A stretch of 64,000 bases of DNA from Bacteroidales bacterium UBA1309 (GCA_002307185.1 DBTT01000020.1:36887-100886); one strand, 5' to 3'. Positions 7,766 through 16,846 are shown, counted from the first letter of the stretch. Notes: generated from the letters alone by a model not told the origin. Made by a program: numbers and translations.

Positions 7766-8551
7766 TTACCAGCTTCTTCCGCCACCGCCGCCGCCAAAGC
7801 TGCCACCGCCGCCGCCGCCAAAGCCCCCGAATCCACCAAAATCATCGTTGCCGGAACGGCGACCACCTCCACCAAAAATGGGAGGAATGAACATTCCGCC
7901 CCCGCCACGGCCACTATTGCCATTGTTCCTTCCGTTTTTGCCAATATTGGAGAAAATAATGATTGCTAAGATTATTAGGATAACGAAGGCAATGACTCCT
8001 CCAGTATTCATCTTGTCTCCTTTTTTTTCAGCTTTAAATTGCCCGGAGAGGTATTTCATCATTACTTCAACTCCAGCCTTTGTACCTGAATAATAATCGC
8101 TTTGGCGAAAGTAGGGAATCATGTATTGATCCATTATCCGGCCACAACGGGCGTCTGTCAGTTTCTCTTCCAGGCCATAACCGGTGGCGATGTACAAGTC
8201 GCCGCGACTATTTCCCGCTTTGGGCTTGATGAGTACTACCGCGCCGTTATTTTTCCCTTTCTGCCCGATTTTCCATTGTTCTCCCAATTTGAAAGCAAAA
8301 TCTGATGCGGGATACCCTTGCAAATCGTTCACTGTGACCACATAAATCTGCGTCGAGGTGGAATCGTTGTAGGCACGCAAGATTATTTCCAAATCTTGCT
8401 TTTGCTCCTCGGAGAATATTCCGGCAAAGTCATTCACCAGACGTGGAGGATTCATCGGCTCGGGTATTTCCTGGGCATGCAATGAAACATTCCATCCCGA
8501 AATCAGCAGGATAAGGAGCTGGAAAAATAATTTTAAATTCAATTGTTTCAC
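7766..8551 (-). CDS. TPM-domain (YgcG-type) exported membrane protein
   Basis: 261 residues: a signal peptide (about 1-26, ending SLHAQ), a TPM domain (about 35-160, starting near LVNDFAGIFSEEQ), one transmembrane helix (about 187-204, GVIAFVILIILAIIIF) and a glycine-rich tail rich in GGFGG and GGGGG that ends RSW. TPM proteins of this layout are widespread and often lie beside lemA, as here (the lemA-like gene is 31 bases upstream). Their role is poorly understood; in plants a TPM protein helps repair photosystem II. The gene is presumably in the lemA transcript, and the tail probably anchors or clusters the protein in the envelope. Confidence 0.88.
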   Translation of the reverse strand: MKQLNLKLFFQLLILLISGWNVSLHAQEIPEPMNPPRLVNDFAGIFSEEQKQDLEIILRAYNDSTSTQIYVVTVNDLQGYPASDFAFKLGEQWKIGQKGKNNGAVVLIKPKAGNSRGDLYIATGYGLEEKLTDARCGRIMDQYMIPYFRQSDYYSGTKAGVEVMMKYLSGQFKAEKKGDKMNTGGVIAFVILIILAIIIFSNIGKNGRNNGNSGRGGGGMFIPPIFGGGGRRSGNDDFGGFGGFGGGGGGSFGGGGGGRSW

Positions 8552-8582
8552 TTGAAGTGATTTTTTTAGCCGTTGCTAATAA

Positions 8583-9167
8583 TTAGAATTCAACTTTGGG
8601 TGCATTTTTTGCACCTGCATCCGCTTCGAAATAACCTTTTTTCGAGAATCCAAACCAACCAGCCCAAATTACTTGTGGAAATTTGCGGATATATTGGTTA
8701 TAGTCCTGAACCACCGTGTTGAACTTATTGCGTTCCACAGCAATGCGGTTTTCCGTTCCGGTGAGTTCATCTTGCAATGCCATAAAGTTTTGGTTGGCTT
8801 TCAAGTCGGGATAGCTCTCTTTCACCATCATCAGACGACCTAATGCGGCACCCAATTGGCCTTGTGCTTGCTGATATTTTTGGATGTTTTCTTCCGTCAG
8901 TTTAGTTGGGTCAATTGTGATCTGAGTAGCTTTCGCACGAGCTTCAATCACCGCTGTGAGCGTGCCTTCTTCGTGTTTTGCATATCCCTTTACGGTAGCA
9001 ACCAAGTTCGGAATCAAGTCGGCCCGTCGTTGGTACGCATTTTGAACTTGCGCCCACTGAGAACTTGTGGCTTCCTGCTTTTCAACCATTGTGTTGTAGG
9101 AACAACTGGAAAAGAAAATTGCTGCGAACAACGCCACAAGCAATGTAAGTTTGAATGATGTTTTCAT
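8583..9167 (-). CDS. LemA-family lipoprotein
   Basis: 194 residues. The N-terminus is a lipoprotein signal with lipobox-like FSSCSY (Cys about 22), unlike the plain transmembrane anchor of many LemA proteins. The LemA helical domain follows, with the family hallmarks YQRRADLIPNLVATVKGYAKHE and SYPDLKANQNFMALQ. The domain forms a long antiparallel helical bundle. LemA function is unsettled. It is the first gene of a two-gene unit with the TPM protein and has its own well-formed promoter. A second LemA, paired with an M48 protease, is at 62416-62976. Confidence 0.92.
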   Translation of the reverse strand: MKTSFKLTLLVALFAAIFFSSCSYNTMVEKQEATSSQWAQVQNAYQRRADLIPNLVATVKGYAKHEEGTLTAVIEARAKATQITIDPTKLTEENIQKYQQAQGQLGAALGRLMMVKESYPDLKANQNFMALQDELTGTENRIAVERNKFNTVVQDYNQYIRKFPQVIWAGWFGFSKKGYFEADAGAKNAPKVEF

Positions 9168-9195
9168 ATACTTTTATAAGAAATGTTTAGCGTGA

Positions 9196-9226
9196 CAAAT
9201 ATAGGATTAAGTTAGCAATTGGCAAA
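9196..9226 (-). promoter_or_regulatory. Promoter of the lemA-TPM unit
   Basis: On the reverse strand TATATTTG (9196-9203) is the -7 box, and TTTG (9223-9226) lies 19 bases upstream as the -33 element. The predicted leader is about 25 bases. Confidence 0.78.
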
Positions 9227-9316
9227 TTTGTGAATTTGTAAATGCGTAAATTTGTTGATTCGAATATCAATTGGACGATGTATGGATCGTCTCTACCACC
9301 ACAGATTTCAATTACA

Positions 9317-11293
9317 TTACTGCAATCCGTAATCCACACTCACAACCTTGAATTGCGTGCGGCGGTTGATTTGGTCGCAAATAGCCTGTTGCTCTTTGGG
9401 TAAGGCGATGATAAATTGTTCAGTGAGAATTTCTCCCTCCTTGAGGAATGGATGAAGCTTGACTATGTTTTTCGTTACCTCTTTGGGTTGCGATTTTCCA
9501 TAGCCAGCCGCTTCAAGCCTATCTTTTGCAATTCCTTGCGAAACAAGGTAGCTAACTGCCGATTCAGCCCGTTGCAATGACAATTTCTTGTTGTATTCAT
9601 CGGAACCGATACGGTCTGTGTGTGCTGAAAGTTCAATCGTCACATTGGGGTTGAGTTTCAACAAATTCACCAACCCGTCCAATTCTTTTTTGGAATCGGG
9701 GCTAAGTGTCGCCTTGTTGAAATCATAGAATACGTTTTCCAAGATAACCGGCTTGTTGATCGCCGGCAACACAAAGTCAACATAATAGAGTGTATCCTTT
9801 TCCAAGTCGGCCGTTTTCAACTCCATTTTGGTATTGAGATAACCTTCGGCTTTCGCCATCAGCACGTAGTCTTTTCCTCGTATTAATTCCAAGCGGTAAG
9901 TGCCGTTGTTCTTTCCTTGAACTTTACTGTTAGTACCGTCGTTTCCGACAATGCTTATTGTTGCGTTCTTGATAAATTCATCGTCTTTGTCAATGATGTA
10001 GCCTTCCAAAGCAACTTTTGCATAAGGATATTCAAACCAATAGATATGGTCCCAACCTCTGGCATCGTTGCGGTTGGAACTAAAGAAACCAATTTCTTTG
10101 TTTCCTTCAAATGCAATGCCAAAATCGTCCCCATTGGAATTAATAGGCGATTTCATGTTGGTGACTTCCCATTTGGTGGTTCGGGAATTAAATGTAGCCT
10201 TGAAAATGTCCAGTCCACCCATTCCTGGATGACCGTCGGACGAAAAATAGAGCGTGCTGTCGTTCCTCACATACGGAAACATTTCGTCGCCGGCAGTATT
10301 GATTTCCGGCCCTAGATTTTCCACGTAATCCGCTTCGTTGGCCCTTAACCTAGCTCGCCATATATCTTTGCCTCCAAGTCCGCCTGGCATGTCGGATACA
10401 AAGTAGAGGTATTCGCCCGAAGGGGAAATGGATGGGTGGGCAGTCATCGCCGAGCTGTCGCGGGTAACCATAAACCGTTTTCCTTCGCCCCAACTTCCGT
10501 CGGCACGAGCCGAAACATATATCATGGCTGTGGAAGATTTCACAGAATCCGCCACACAACTGGTGTAATACATCCGGTCGCCGCTTGCTGTGACAGACCC
10601 CGCCCCTTCATCGTATTCGGTATTGATTTTGGAGTCAATCTTTTCGGGTTTTTGCCACACTCCATTTTCATTCTTGCGGGCAAGGAAAAAATCGCTATTT
10701 TTTTGTCCCGTTATTTTGCTTACATTTTCCCCTTTCGCTTCTTTTCTGCTGGAAGAAAAATAAAGCGTCAAGTAATCCGAACTGCCATACACCGGCGAAA
10801 AGTCAGCCCGAGTGGAATTAAGGATATCCATCCGCTTCACGGTGTAACGCGTAGGATTTTCGCGCCATTGCAGTGCCAGTTGGCAACCTTCAATGCCATT
10901 TTGCGCAAATTGATTGTCTGGGAAGTATTTTAGAAAATTCTGGTATTGCACAATTGCTTCTTTGTAATTCCGTGTTTTCTGTAAACAACGGGCATATTGG
11001 ATGTACATCAAGCTGTCGGATGCATAGCGGAAGCCATTTGCGTAACCGCCGGTAGCTCTTTCAGGCATGTTGAGAATCCTGTAGCTTTCCGCCATTTTGT
11101 ACGCCAATTCGGCACGTAGCGGACGGTTGAAGGGTTTCGTGTTTCGGTAGAGTTTGCGGTACATTCCGGCTGCTTCAAAATATTCTCCCTGGGCAAAAGC
11201 TTTATCAGCCTGGCTGAGTTTCACTTGCTTGCAGGAATTCAAAAGCCAGAGGGAAAACAAAAGAAGTGTGTATGTGGATATAGTTGATTTCAA
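9317..11293 (-). CDS. OmpA-family lipoprotein with TPR, beta-propeller and CRD domains (PorE-like)
   Basis: 658 residues. A lipoprotein signal ends at LLNSC (Cys about 21). Then come TPR-like helices (about 25-150), PD40-type beta-propeller repeats (about 160-400; for example HPSISPSGEYLYFVSDMPGG and SPVYGSSDYLTLYFSS), a carboxypeptidase-regulatory-like domain (about 412-490) and an OmpA-like peptidoglycan-binding domain (about 505-655). The last carries the diaminopimelate-contacting motif AHTDRIGSDEYNKKLSLQRA. This exact order is the layout of PorE, which anchors the type IX secretion machine to peptidoglycan in Porphyromonas gingivalis. Other OmpA lipoproteins share parts of it, so PorE identity is likely but unproven. 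porQ at 24124 supports a T9SS in this genome. It appears to be a single gene. Confidence 0.8.
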   Translation of the reverse strand: MKSTISTYTLLLFSLWLLNSCKQVKLSQADKAFAQGEYFEAAGMYRKLYRNTKPFNRPLRAELAYKMAESYRILNMPERATGGYANGFRYASDSLMYIQYARCLQKTRNYKEAIVQYQNFLKYFPDNQFAQNGIEGCQLALQWRENPTRYTVKRMDILNSTRADFSPVYGSSDYLTLYFSSSRKEAKGENVSKITGQKNSDFFLARKNENGVWQKPEKIDSKINTEYDEGAGSVTASGDRMYYTSCVADSVKSSTAMIYVSARADGSWGEGKRFMVTRDSSAMTAHPSISPSGEYLYFVSDMPGGLGGKDIWRARLRANEADYVENLGPEINTAGDEMFPYVRNDSTLYFSSDGHPGMGGLDIFKATFNSRTTKWEVTNMKSPINSNGDDFGIAFEGNKEIGFFSSNRNDARGWDHIYWFEYPYAKVALEGYIIDKDDEFIKNATISIVGNDGTNSKVQGKNNGTYRLELIRGKDYVLMAKAEGYLNTKMELKTADLEKDTLYYVDFVLPAINKPVILENVFYDFNKATLSPDSKKELDGLVNLLKLNPNVTIELSAHTDRIGSDEYNKKLSLQRAESAVSYLVSQGIAKDRLEAAGYGKSQPKEVTKNIVKLHPFLKEGEILTEQFIIALPKEQQAICDQINRRTQFKVVSVDYGLQ

Positions 11294-11449
11294 AGGATAT
11301 GCTTCTTTCCGTTCAAAAAAAATAAAGAATTGCCGCAGTGTGAAAATTACATGGGTATTCCTTTTTATAACTCAAAAACCGGTCAAATATTGTTAGGTAA
11401 GTGATTTAAAAATTTATGGGCTGATAGCTGTTGATCCTTTCGGATTGGT

Positions 11450-11478
11450 AAATCTAATTTCTTGATAAAGTTAGATTT
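11450..11478. promoter_or_regulatory. Inverted repeat upstream of the 79-residue protein gene
   Basis: AAATCTAA (11450-11457) and TTAGATTT (11471-11478) form a perfect 8-bp palindrome with a 13-base spacer. It extends by TGG/CCA beyond one bulged base. It lies about 60 bases before the start at 11540. It could be an operator or an RNA hairpin. Confidence 0.45.
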
Positions 11479-11539
11479 CCATTGCTTGCCCGTCGATTCA
11501 AGCGGGGTGTTTGTGTCTAAAGATAAAAAGAATTGAAAA

Positions 11540-11779
11540 ATGACACGACCTAAAGACCGGGTAATAATAGCAAGTGATGTGAGCGGCAGAGACGGTATTG
11601 GCGTTGAAATTTACCGTGACGACAAGTTAGTGATTGAGATATTCCGTGACGACACAAAACGCACCAGAACTGTTACTCTCTTTCAACAAGAGATTGCATT
11701 AGACTTGCTAGAGGAAAGGATTCAGACTTTTAAAGAAGAAATACCTTGGGACTTTATGGATTCTGGCAATTTCAAATAA
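11540..11779 (+). CDS. Small acidic/basic-patterned protein of unknown function
   Basis: A 79-residue soluble protein that I do not recognise functionally. The first half is beta-strand-like with a repeated pattern: GVEIYRDDKLVIEIFRDD repeats the block (I/V)-E-I-(Y/F)-R-D-D. The second half is helical (QEIALDLLEERIQTFKEEI). There is no signal peptide or membrane helix. Similar short proteins exist in Bacteroidota without an assigned role. It seems to head a short forward transcript that also covers a 22-codon frame (11831-11899) and ends at the terminator 11916-11957, between two reverse-strand units. Confidence 0.65.
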   Translation: MTRPKDRVIIASDVSGRDGIGVEIYRDDKLVIEIFRDDTKRTRTVTLFQQEIALDLLEERIQTFKEEIPWDFMDSGNFK

Positions 11780-11830
11780 AAGAGAATCATTCGTCAAAAT
11801 AAATTAGAAAACAGACCTAATTTTCAACAA

Positions 11831-11899
11831 ATGACAACAAAAAGATTCAGGCAAAGAGATGGGGAAATCATTGATCTAATTCCCATGATGGGCCGTTGA
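11831..11899 (+). CDS. Possible 22-residue microprotein
   Basis: An ATG-started frame of 22 codons, basic at the N-terminus (MTTKRFRQRDGE) and hydrophobic at the end (IIDLIPMMGR). It follows the 79-residue gene and stops 16 bases before a strong terminator. Its position in the transcript is suggestive, but the length gives little statistical support. Confidence 0.3.
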   Translation: MTTKRFRQRDGEIIDLIPMMGR

Positions 11900-11915
11900 A
11901 ACGAAAACGAAAACG

Positions 11916-11957
11916 AAATAGACAGGCAAACTCGATTTACCTGTCTATTTTTTTTGT
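11916..11957. terminator. Strong terminator, usable from both sides
   Basis: An 11-bp perfect stem, AAATAGACAGG with CCTGTCTATTT, is followed by a T-run on the forward strand. It ends the small-protein transcript. The A-rich left flank means it can also end the reverse operon whose last gene stops at 11993. Confidence 0.85.
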
Positions 11958-11992
11958 TCTCGAACGGTCGAACTCAACTTTCGAAATATTGC

Positions 11993-12883
11993 TTAATGGA
12001 GCAAATTGGGGTAATCACTGATGATTCCATCCACGCCCAAAGATTTCAAGCGGGTAATTTCTTCCGTTGAATTCACGGTCCAGGGGACGACCAGTATGTT
12101 TTTTGAATGGCAAAGCTTTACGGTCTCTTCATTTACCGTCATAAAATAAGGACTGTATATTGTTGGTGTAAAAGTTAGTGTCTTCAGGTTATCTTCGCAC
12201 GAGTTGGGGTTGGCCGTCAACCACGATGTCCGGATAGCCGGATAATCGCGGTGGATAATTTCCAAGGTGCGGGGATCAAACGACTGGATGATCACACGGT
12301 TTTCGATATGTTTGGAAAAAATCACTTGCATCATCAACTTTACAAATTCTTCTGGTGCGGGATGCAGGACATCATCACCTTCGGGCGTTGATTTAGTCTC
12401 AATGTTGTATTGCGGCAAAGGCAAATGATGCTCGGTCACAAATGTTTCCACACTGTCGATCAATTCCGCCAACAAGGGCTTGTAGGTCTTGATCTTCTTC
12501 TGTTGGGGAAACTCGGGATAGAATTTGCTGCCAACATCAAAACGGCGAATCTCGTCGTAATTCATTTTATACAAGATGTAGTTCTTTTCCTCTTCAGGCT
12601 TGATTTCACTACCATCTGGCTTCAACGCTATTTTAGACGAAACATAGGGATCGTGCGAAATCAATGCTTTTTTGTCCTGACTGAAATGCACATCCATTTC
12701 CAAGGTGTTGACTCCAAGCAGGAGTGCTTGCTTCATGGCCGGAATTGTATTTTCGGGCATCAAGCCGCGGCATCCGCGATGGCCTTCCTTGTCAAATTCT
12801 TTTTGTGCATATGCGCCATTAGCCACAAGCCAAAACGCAAGGGCTCCACACACCCAATATTGTATTTTCAGATCTAATTTCAT
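11993..12883 (-). CDS. Periplasmic glycerophosphodiester phosphodiesterase
   Basis: Hydrolyses deacylated phospholipids (glycerophosphodiesters) to glycerol-3-phosphate and an alcohol. 296 residues with a signal peptide (about 1-26, ending NGAYAQ). The GDPD catalytic start GHRGCRGLMPENT supplies the general base His and the Arg, and LEMDVHFSQD and SHDP supply the metal-binding Glu/Asp and the second catalytic His. The C-terminal VVPWTVNS and GVDGIISDYPN motifs are also typical. It lies 21 bases after a TonB-dependent receptor gene and is last in a three-gene reverse operon, so it probably processes a substrate brought in by that receptor. Confidence 0.93.
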   Translation of the reverse strand: MKLDLKIQYWVCGALAFWLVANGAYAQKEFDKEGHRGCRGLMPENTIPAMKQALLLGVNTLEMDVHFSQDKKALISHDPYVSSKIALKPDGSEIKPEEEKNYILYKMNYDEIRRFDVGSKFYPEFPQQKKIKTYKPLLAELIDSVETFVTEHHLPLPQYNIETKSTPEGDDVLHPAPEEFVKLMMQVIFSKHIENRVIIQSFDPRTLEIIHRDYPAIRTSWLTANPNSCEDNLKTLTFTPTIYSPYFMTVNEETVKLCHSKNILVVPWTVNSTEEITRLKSLGVDGIISDYPNLLH

Positions 12884-12904
12884 GCTTCTTATTGGCTGGT
12901 AAAA

Positions 12905-15601
12905 TTAGAATTTCATCTTTAGCACCACTCCATACGTCCGCCTTGTCCCTCCCACAAAAGTAGGAATTCCAAACAAAGATCCCGTGTTTCCTCCGTCGAT
13001 AGTGTACTTCTCGTCGAAGAGGTTTTTCGAATAAATCCCCAAATCATAAAACCATTTTCCAGAAACAAAGGTGACTCCTGCATTCAAATTGGCCAGTCCG
13101 TAACCCTTTTGGCTCAGTTCATCCGTATTTTCATCTTCAAAATACACTTTGGATTTGTAGGAATAAGAAGGGCGGAAATAGGCTATTACCTCTTTCTTAA
13201 CTGGGACAATCACATTCGCTCCCGCTGAAAACGAGTGCTTGGGTGTCAGTCGGAAAGTGTTCCCTGCGTATTCTTGGCTTTGCCCATTTTCACCCGTATC
13301 GTTGAATTTACCATCAATGAATCCGTAGTTTGCAAACAGGGAACTTCCTTGCGCAAAGCGGTATTGAAGCCCTGTTTCAATGCCAAAACTATGCGCTTTG
13401 CCTGCATCCGTGGCCACAAATTTCAATGTGGATGTGTTCAATTCGCTCGATTGGAAATGACTCCAATCGTAATAATAGACAGCCAAGTCATAGCTCAAGC
13501 TGTTGCCGAGCAAAGCTCCCTTCACTCCAGCCTCGTAGCTCCAAATAATTTCGGGCTTCAAAAAGTTTGCGGAATCAGCTCCGTTGGTACCTATATCCAC
13601 AACTCCGGGGCGACGTCCGCGGGAAACACTGGCGTAAACCGAATTATTGTCAAAGATGTAGTTTGCCGCCAAACGTCCCACATACGAGAAATAATCTTTT
13701 GATGCAGAGGTTCTTTCCCCATCAGTGGTGTATGAAAGTAGATTTGGATAATAGCCCGTTAAATAGCCCAAGACCGTTGACCCAGAACTCCAGCTGCTAT
13801 ATTCGCCCACCTGATGTTCATATGTTCCCCGAAGTCCCATTGTCAGGGATAAACGGTGCGTAAGCTTGTAGGTGGCATCGGCGAAGATTTCACTTGCCGA
13901 AGTCTTGTTGTAATTCGCATACGTTTCGGAATAAGATGTAGGCAATTCGCTGCCATCAAATAAGCTCAACAAAGCCAGTGAGCTTGAAGACAAATAGGAG
14001 GAAAGATAAGGCACCAAGGGACTCAAGTAGGGAAGATTGGTTGTCGGGTTTGCCTTGCCGTCAACAATCAAAGCTTTCGCCGTCGGAACTTCGGATAAAA
14101 AATAGGCAGTCTCGGTGCTTGTCAAATAACCGGCACTCCCCAGCGCACTGATTGCCGTGCTCAGGGCAGCCATTTCTGTAGCATAAGTGGATGCGACCAC
14201 AGGAGTCAGAAGGGTGTAAAAGAGCTGCGGGTTGGTCTGCAGGGGGACTTCCTGGCGGGTGTTTTCATAGAAGAAACTTGCCCCCAAAAAGCCCGACAAC
14301 TTCTTTTTGTCTGTGAAATTGAAACGAAACTCTTGGCTAAACTGATTGTTGTTTTCCTTTTCGTGGAAATACAAAACCCGAGCCTTCGTGCCGTCGGCAT
14401 TAAAAGCCTCATCGGTATTGAAATGGCGGAAAGCCGTCAACGAATTGAATGTCCAATAGTCGGACAAGGTGCGTGTCAATGGTACAGAAATACCAGCAAC
14501 ATCGCGGTGGATATACAACGAATCTTTTCCACCACCGCCCAGATCGGCAAAGGTATTTGGATCCACATCTCCACCGGCAGGGGCATAAGTCCCGCTCTTG
14601 AAGCTTGTTCCGGGAGGCGAATCGTGTTGGTAATTCAAAATCACATCCAAGGTCGTTTTGCTATCAGGCAAATAGCGCAAGATATTACGTAGGGCGATTG
14701 TATTTTTTCCGTTCAATGTGCCGCCGGAAAGGTTTTTGATAAACCCGTCACGTTGGTTATAAGCAAATGAAAAACGATTCAACAACTTGCCATTCACCAG
14801 CGGCGTATTTATCATTCCGTTGGCTATATTTTCATTGTAATTTCCATATCCTACCGAAAATTCACCCGTCAAAAGGTTTACCGGTTTGTTCTGTATCAGG
14901 TGGATTGCCCCATTTTCGGCACTTCGCCCAAACAAGGTTCCCTGTGGCCCTTTCGCCACTTCCACACGTTCCATATCAAACAATTCTACCACCGAACCCC
15001 TTGCCTTGGAAATAGAAACTCCGTCCTGAAACACGGAGACACGTTGCTGCACCCGTGAATCCCCGTCATCGGAAGTGACACCACGGATCACGAAGCTCGG
15101 ATTGTTGGGGCTTTGGATCTGAACCTCCAATCCCGGCACATACTGGGAGAGCACATCCAAATCGTTGATCTGGAAATTTTTGAGCATGCTGCTGCTTATT
15201 GCCGAAATCGTGATGGGCACTTCTATCAAATTCTGACTCCGTTTCTGTGTGGTAACAGTCACTTCACTCAATTGATTTTCGTTTCGTTTCATCGAAATTT
15301 TCAAGCTTTCCATGCCTCCAACGACCACAATTTTTTGTGTATTCTCCACACAACCGAGGCAAGATGCTTTTAAGGTGTAATTTCCGGGTAATACATTTTC
15401 AACGCTAAATTCACCCTGTGCATCCGTAAGCACGTCATAGGTTTTAGAATCCCCTTTCAGGGAGATATGCACGCCGACCAGGTTTTCTCCGGTTTCCGAT
15501 TGGACAAAGCCTTTCACCAGAATTTTGCTACCGCTTGTTTGCCCCGAAATGGACAAAATGCCTAAAAAACAAATTACTATAACCAACACAAATTTTCGCA
15601 T
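12905..15601 (-). CDS. TonB-dependent outer-membrane receptor
   Basis: 898 residues from ATG at 15601 (MRKFVLVIVICFLG). The frame is open further upstream, but that part overlaps the preceding gene and lacks a signal peptide. After the signal peptide (about 1-20) comes a carboxypeptidase-regulatory-like domain (about 25-105), typical of Bacteroidota receptors. The plug follows (VTVTTQKRSQNL, then IRGV, then GPQGTLFGRSAENGAI), then a 22-strand barrel ending in VVLKMKF. The plug resembles the Proteobacterial TTQKR class more than SusC, and no susD lies beside it. It sits between an EEP hydrolase and a glycerophosphodiesterase, suggesting import of a phosphodiester compound or its headgroup. The ligand is not shown by sequence. 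Confidence 0.92.
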   Translation of the reverse strand: MRKFVLVIVICFLGILSISGQTSGSKILVKGFVQSETGENLVGVHISLKGDSKTYDVLTDAQGEFSVENVLPGNYTLKASCLGCVENTQKIVVVGGMESLKISMKRNENQLSEVTVTTQKRSQNLIEVPITISAISSSMLKNFQINDLDVLSQYVPGLEVQIQSPNNPSFVIRGVTSDDGDSRVQQRVSVFQDGVSISKARGSVVELFDMERVEVAKGPQGTLFGRSAENGAIHLIQNKPVNLLTGEFSVGYGNYNENIANGMINTPLVNGKLLNRFSFAYNQRDGFIKNLSGGTLNGKNTIALRNILRYLPDSKTTLDVILNYQHDSPPGTSFKSGTYAPAGGDVDPNTFADLGGGGKDSLYIHRDVAGISVPLTRTLSDYWTFNSLTAFRHFNTDEAFNADGTKARVLYFHEKENNNQFSQEFRFNFTDKKKLSGFLGASFFYENTRQEVPLQTNPQLFYTLLTPVVASTYATEMAALSTAISALGSAGYLTSTETAYFLSEVPTAKALIVDGKANPTTNLPYLSPLVPYLSSYLSSSSLALLSLFDGSELPTSYSETYANYNKTSASEIFADATYKLTHRLSLTMGLRGTYEHQVGEYSSWSSGSTVLGYLTGYYPNLLSYTTDGERTSASKDYFSYVGRLAANYIFDNNSVYASVSRGRRPGVVDIGTNGADSANFLKPEIIWSYEAGVKGALLGNSLSYDLAVYYYDWSHFQSSELNTSTLKFVATDAGKAHSFGIETGLQYRFAQGSSLFANYGFIDGKFNDTGENGQSQEYAGNTFRLTPKHSFSAGANVIVPVKKEVIAYFRPSYSYKSKVYFEDENTDELSQKGYGLANLNAGVTFVSGKWFYDLGIYSKNLFDEKYTIDGGNTGSLFGIPTFVGGTRRTYGVVLKMKF

Positions 15602-15633
15602 AACTAAAATTTCATTTAATTCAACTATCTGAC

Positions 15634-16725
15634 TTAATTCAATTTGATTTTCATCTCCACCGGATTGTGATCCGAATATTGGAAACCGGCATCCACTCCT
15701 TTCACCCATTGCACATCGACGTTTGGCGACACGTAGAAATAATCTATCACCGTAGTATAAGTAGTTTGGGGGTCGAAAGCGTGGTTGTTTTTGCGGTTGG
15801 TTGGCGTATTTCTGTCCGCAACAAACGACCATTTCGGAATATACACCGAATCGTTTTGGAGCTTATAAAGTGGATCGTCTATCTTTTCTCTCTCCCATTT
15901 GTGGATGTTAAACTCTGGAGGAGCAATGTTCCAGTCGCCACCCAGGACTACATAATTCCCTTTCGAATATTCGGCCTCCATCAGGTTGCGGATCAGCTCC
16001 ATTTGTTGCTTTTTCACTTTTCCTCCCTCGTCGTAAGCTTCCAAATGAGCATTGATGGCGATCAGCTCCTTGCCATTCGAGACGGCATATCGCTGCACCA
16101 GCAGGCAGCGTTTCAGGTAAAATAATTTCCGGGGAAAATCGTCGATATTGGGCAGGGCAATGCGTTGCGATGCTTGCGGTAAATATTTTGAGCAACTAAG
16201 CAATCCGCTATAAATAGTTCCCATGGGCGAGAGCCAAGGCATAGGCAAGAACTTAACGTCGTAGTTCAAGGCAAAAGCAGAAGAGTAGCCGGGAAGAGAT
16301 GCCGAAATTCCGACAACTTCATCCACATCGTGACTTCGCCAACCTTTGCGATCCACCTCTTGAAAGAAGAAAAAATCGTTGTTGCCGTGTTCCTTGATGG
16401 TTTTATAGATTCCTTGCGTATATTTGTCCACCCACGATTTCGGCACAACAGACATTTTTCCACCGTCGTAGAAAAAATCCGTTTCTGCACCAAGACCTCC
16501 ATACCCAATATTCCAAATAAAAAAACTGAGCGTGGAGCCAACCGGTATTGTATCGGCAGAATGTGCATTTTGAGAGATTAATCCTAGGTTTTGAACCTTA
16601 AGCGGTTTGAACTCGGTGAATTTCGCTATGAGGATATTTGAGCTAATATAAAGCACGATTAGCAGGAATATACCTAAAATGGACTTGAGCGCAAACACGA
16701 ATGACTTTTTTAGTGAAAACTTCAT
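15634..16725 (-). CDS. Exported endonuclease/exonuclease/phosphatase-family hydrolase
   Basis: 363 residues from ATG at 16725 (MKFSLKKSFVFALKS). An in-frame ATG at 16764 adds 13 residues that weaken the signal anchor. A hydrophobic segment (about 10-33) is a signal peptide or membrane anchor. The DNase I-like fold has FIWNIGYGG (metal-site Asn), FFQEVD (metal-site Glu), INAHLEA (catalytic His), GGDWNIAP and YSDHNPVEM (catalytic Asp-His). The family includes sphingomyelinases and phosphodiesterases as well as nucleases. As first gene of an operon with a TonB-dependent receptor and a glycerophosphodiesterase, it may act on extracellular lipids or nucleic acids. The phospholipid option fits the third gene best (inference). 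Confidence 0.85.
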   Translation of the reverse strand: MKFSLKKSFVFALKSILGIFLLIVLYISSNILIAKFTEFKPLKVQNLGLISQNAHSADTIPVGSTLSFFIWNIGYGGLGAETDFFYDGGKMSVVPKSWVDKYTQGIYKTIKEHGNNDFFFFQEVDRKGWRSHDVDEVVGISASLPGYSSAFALNYDVKFLPMPWLSPMGTIYSGLLSCSKYLPQASQRIALPNIDDFPRKLFYLKRCLLVQRYAVSNGKELIAINAHLEAYDEGGKVKKQQMELIRNLMEAEYSKGNYVVLGGDWNIAPPEFNIHKWEREKIDDPLYKLQNDSVYIPKWSFVADRNTPTNRKNNHAFDPQTTYTTVIDYFYVSPNVDVQWVKGVDAGFQYSDHNPVEMKIKLN

Positions 16726-16846
16726 GATAGTTCCTATTTTAAAGTGCAATGTTATTGAGATCATATTTCCAAACTAAGACACCAGCATTATGATTTGATT
16801 AAGAATTATGATTCAATCCGATTATCGTAGATTCCGCAATTCAAAC

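Noticed and set aside
7766..7860. Glycine-rich DNA repeat at the TPM gene end
   Set aside because: The GGN-rich sequence simply encodes the glycine-rich tail usual for this family.
15602..15832. Extended N-terminus of the TonB-dependent receptor
   Set aside because: The extension overlaps the upstream gene and precedes a normal signal peptide at ATG 15601.
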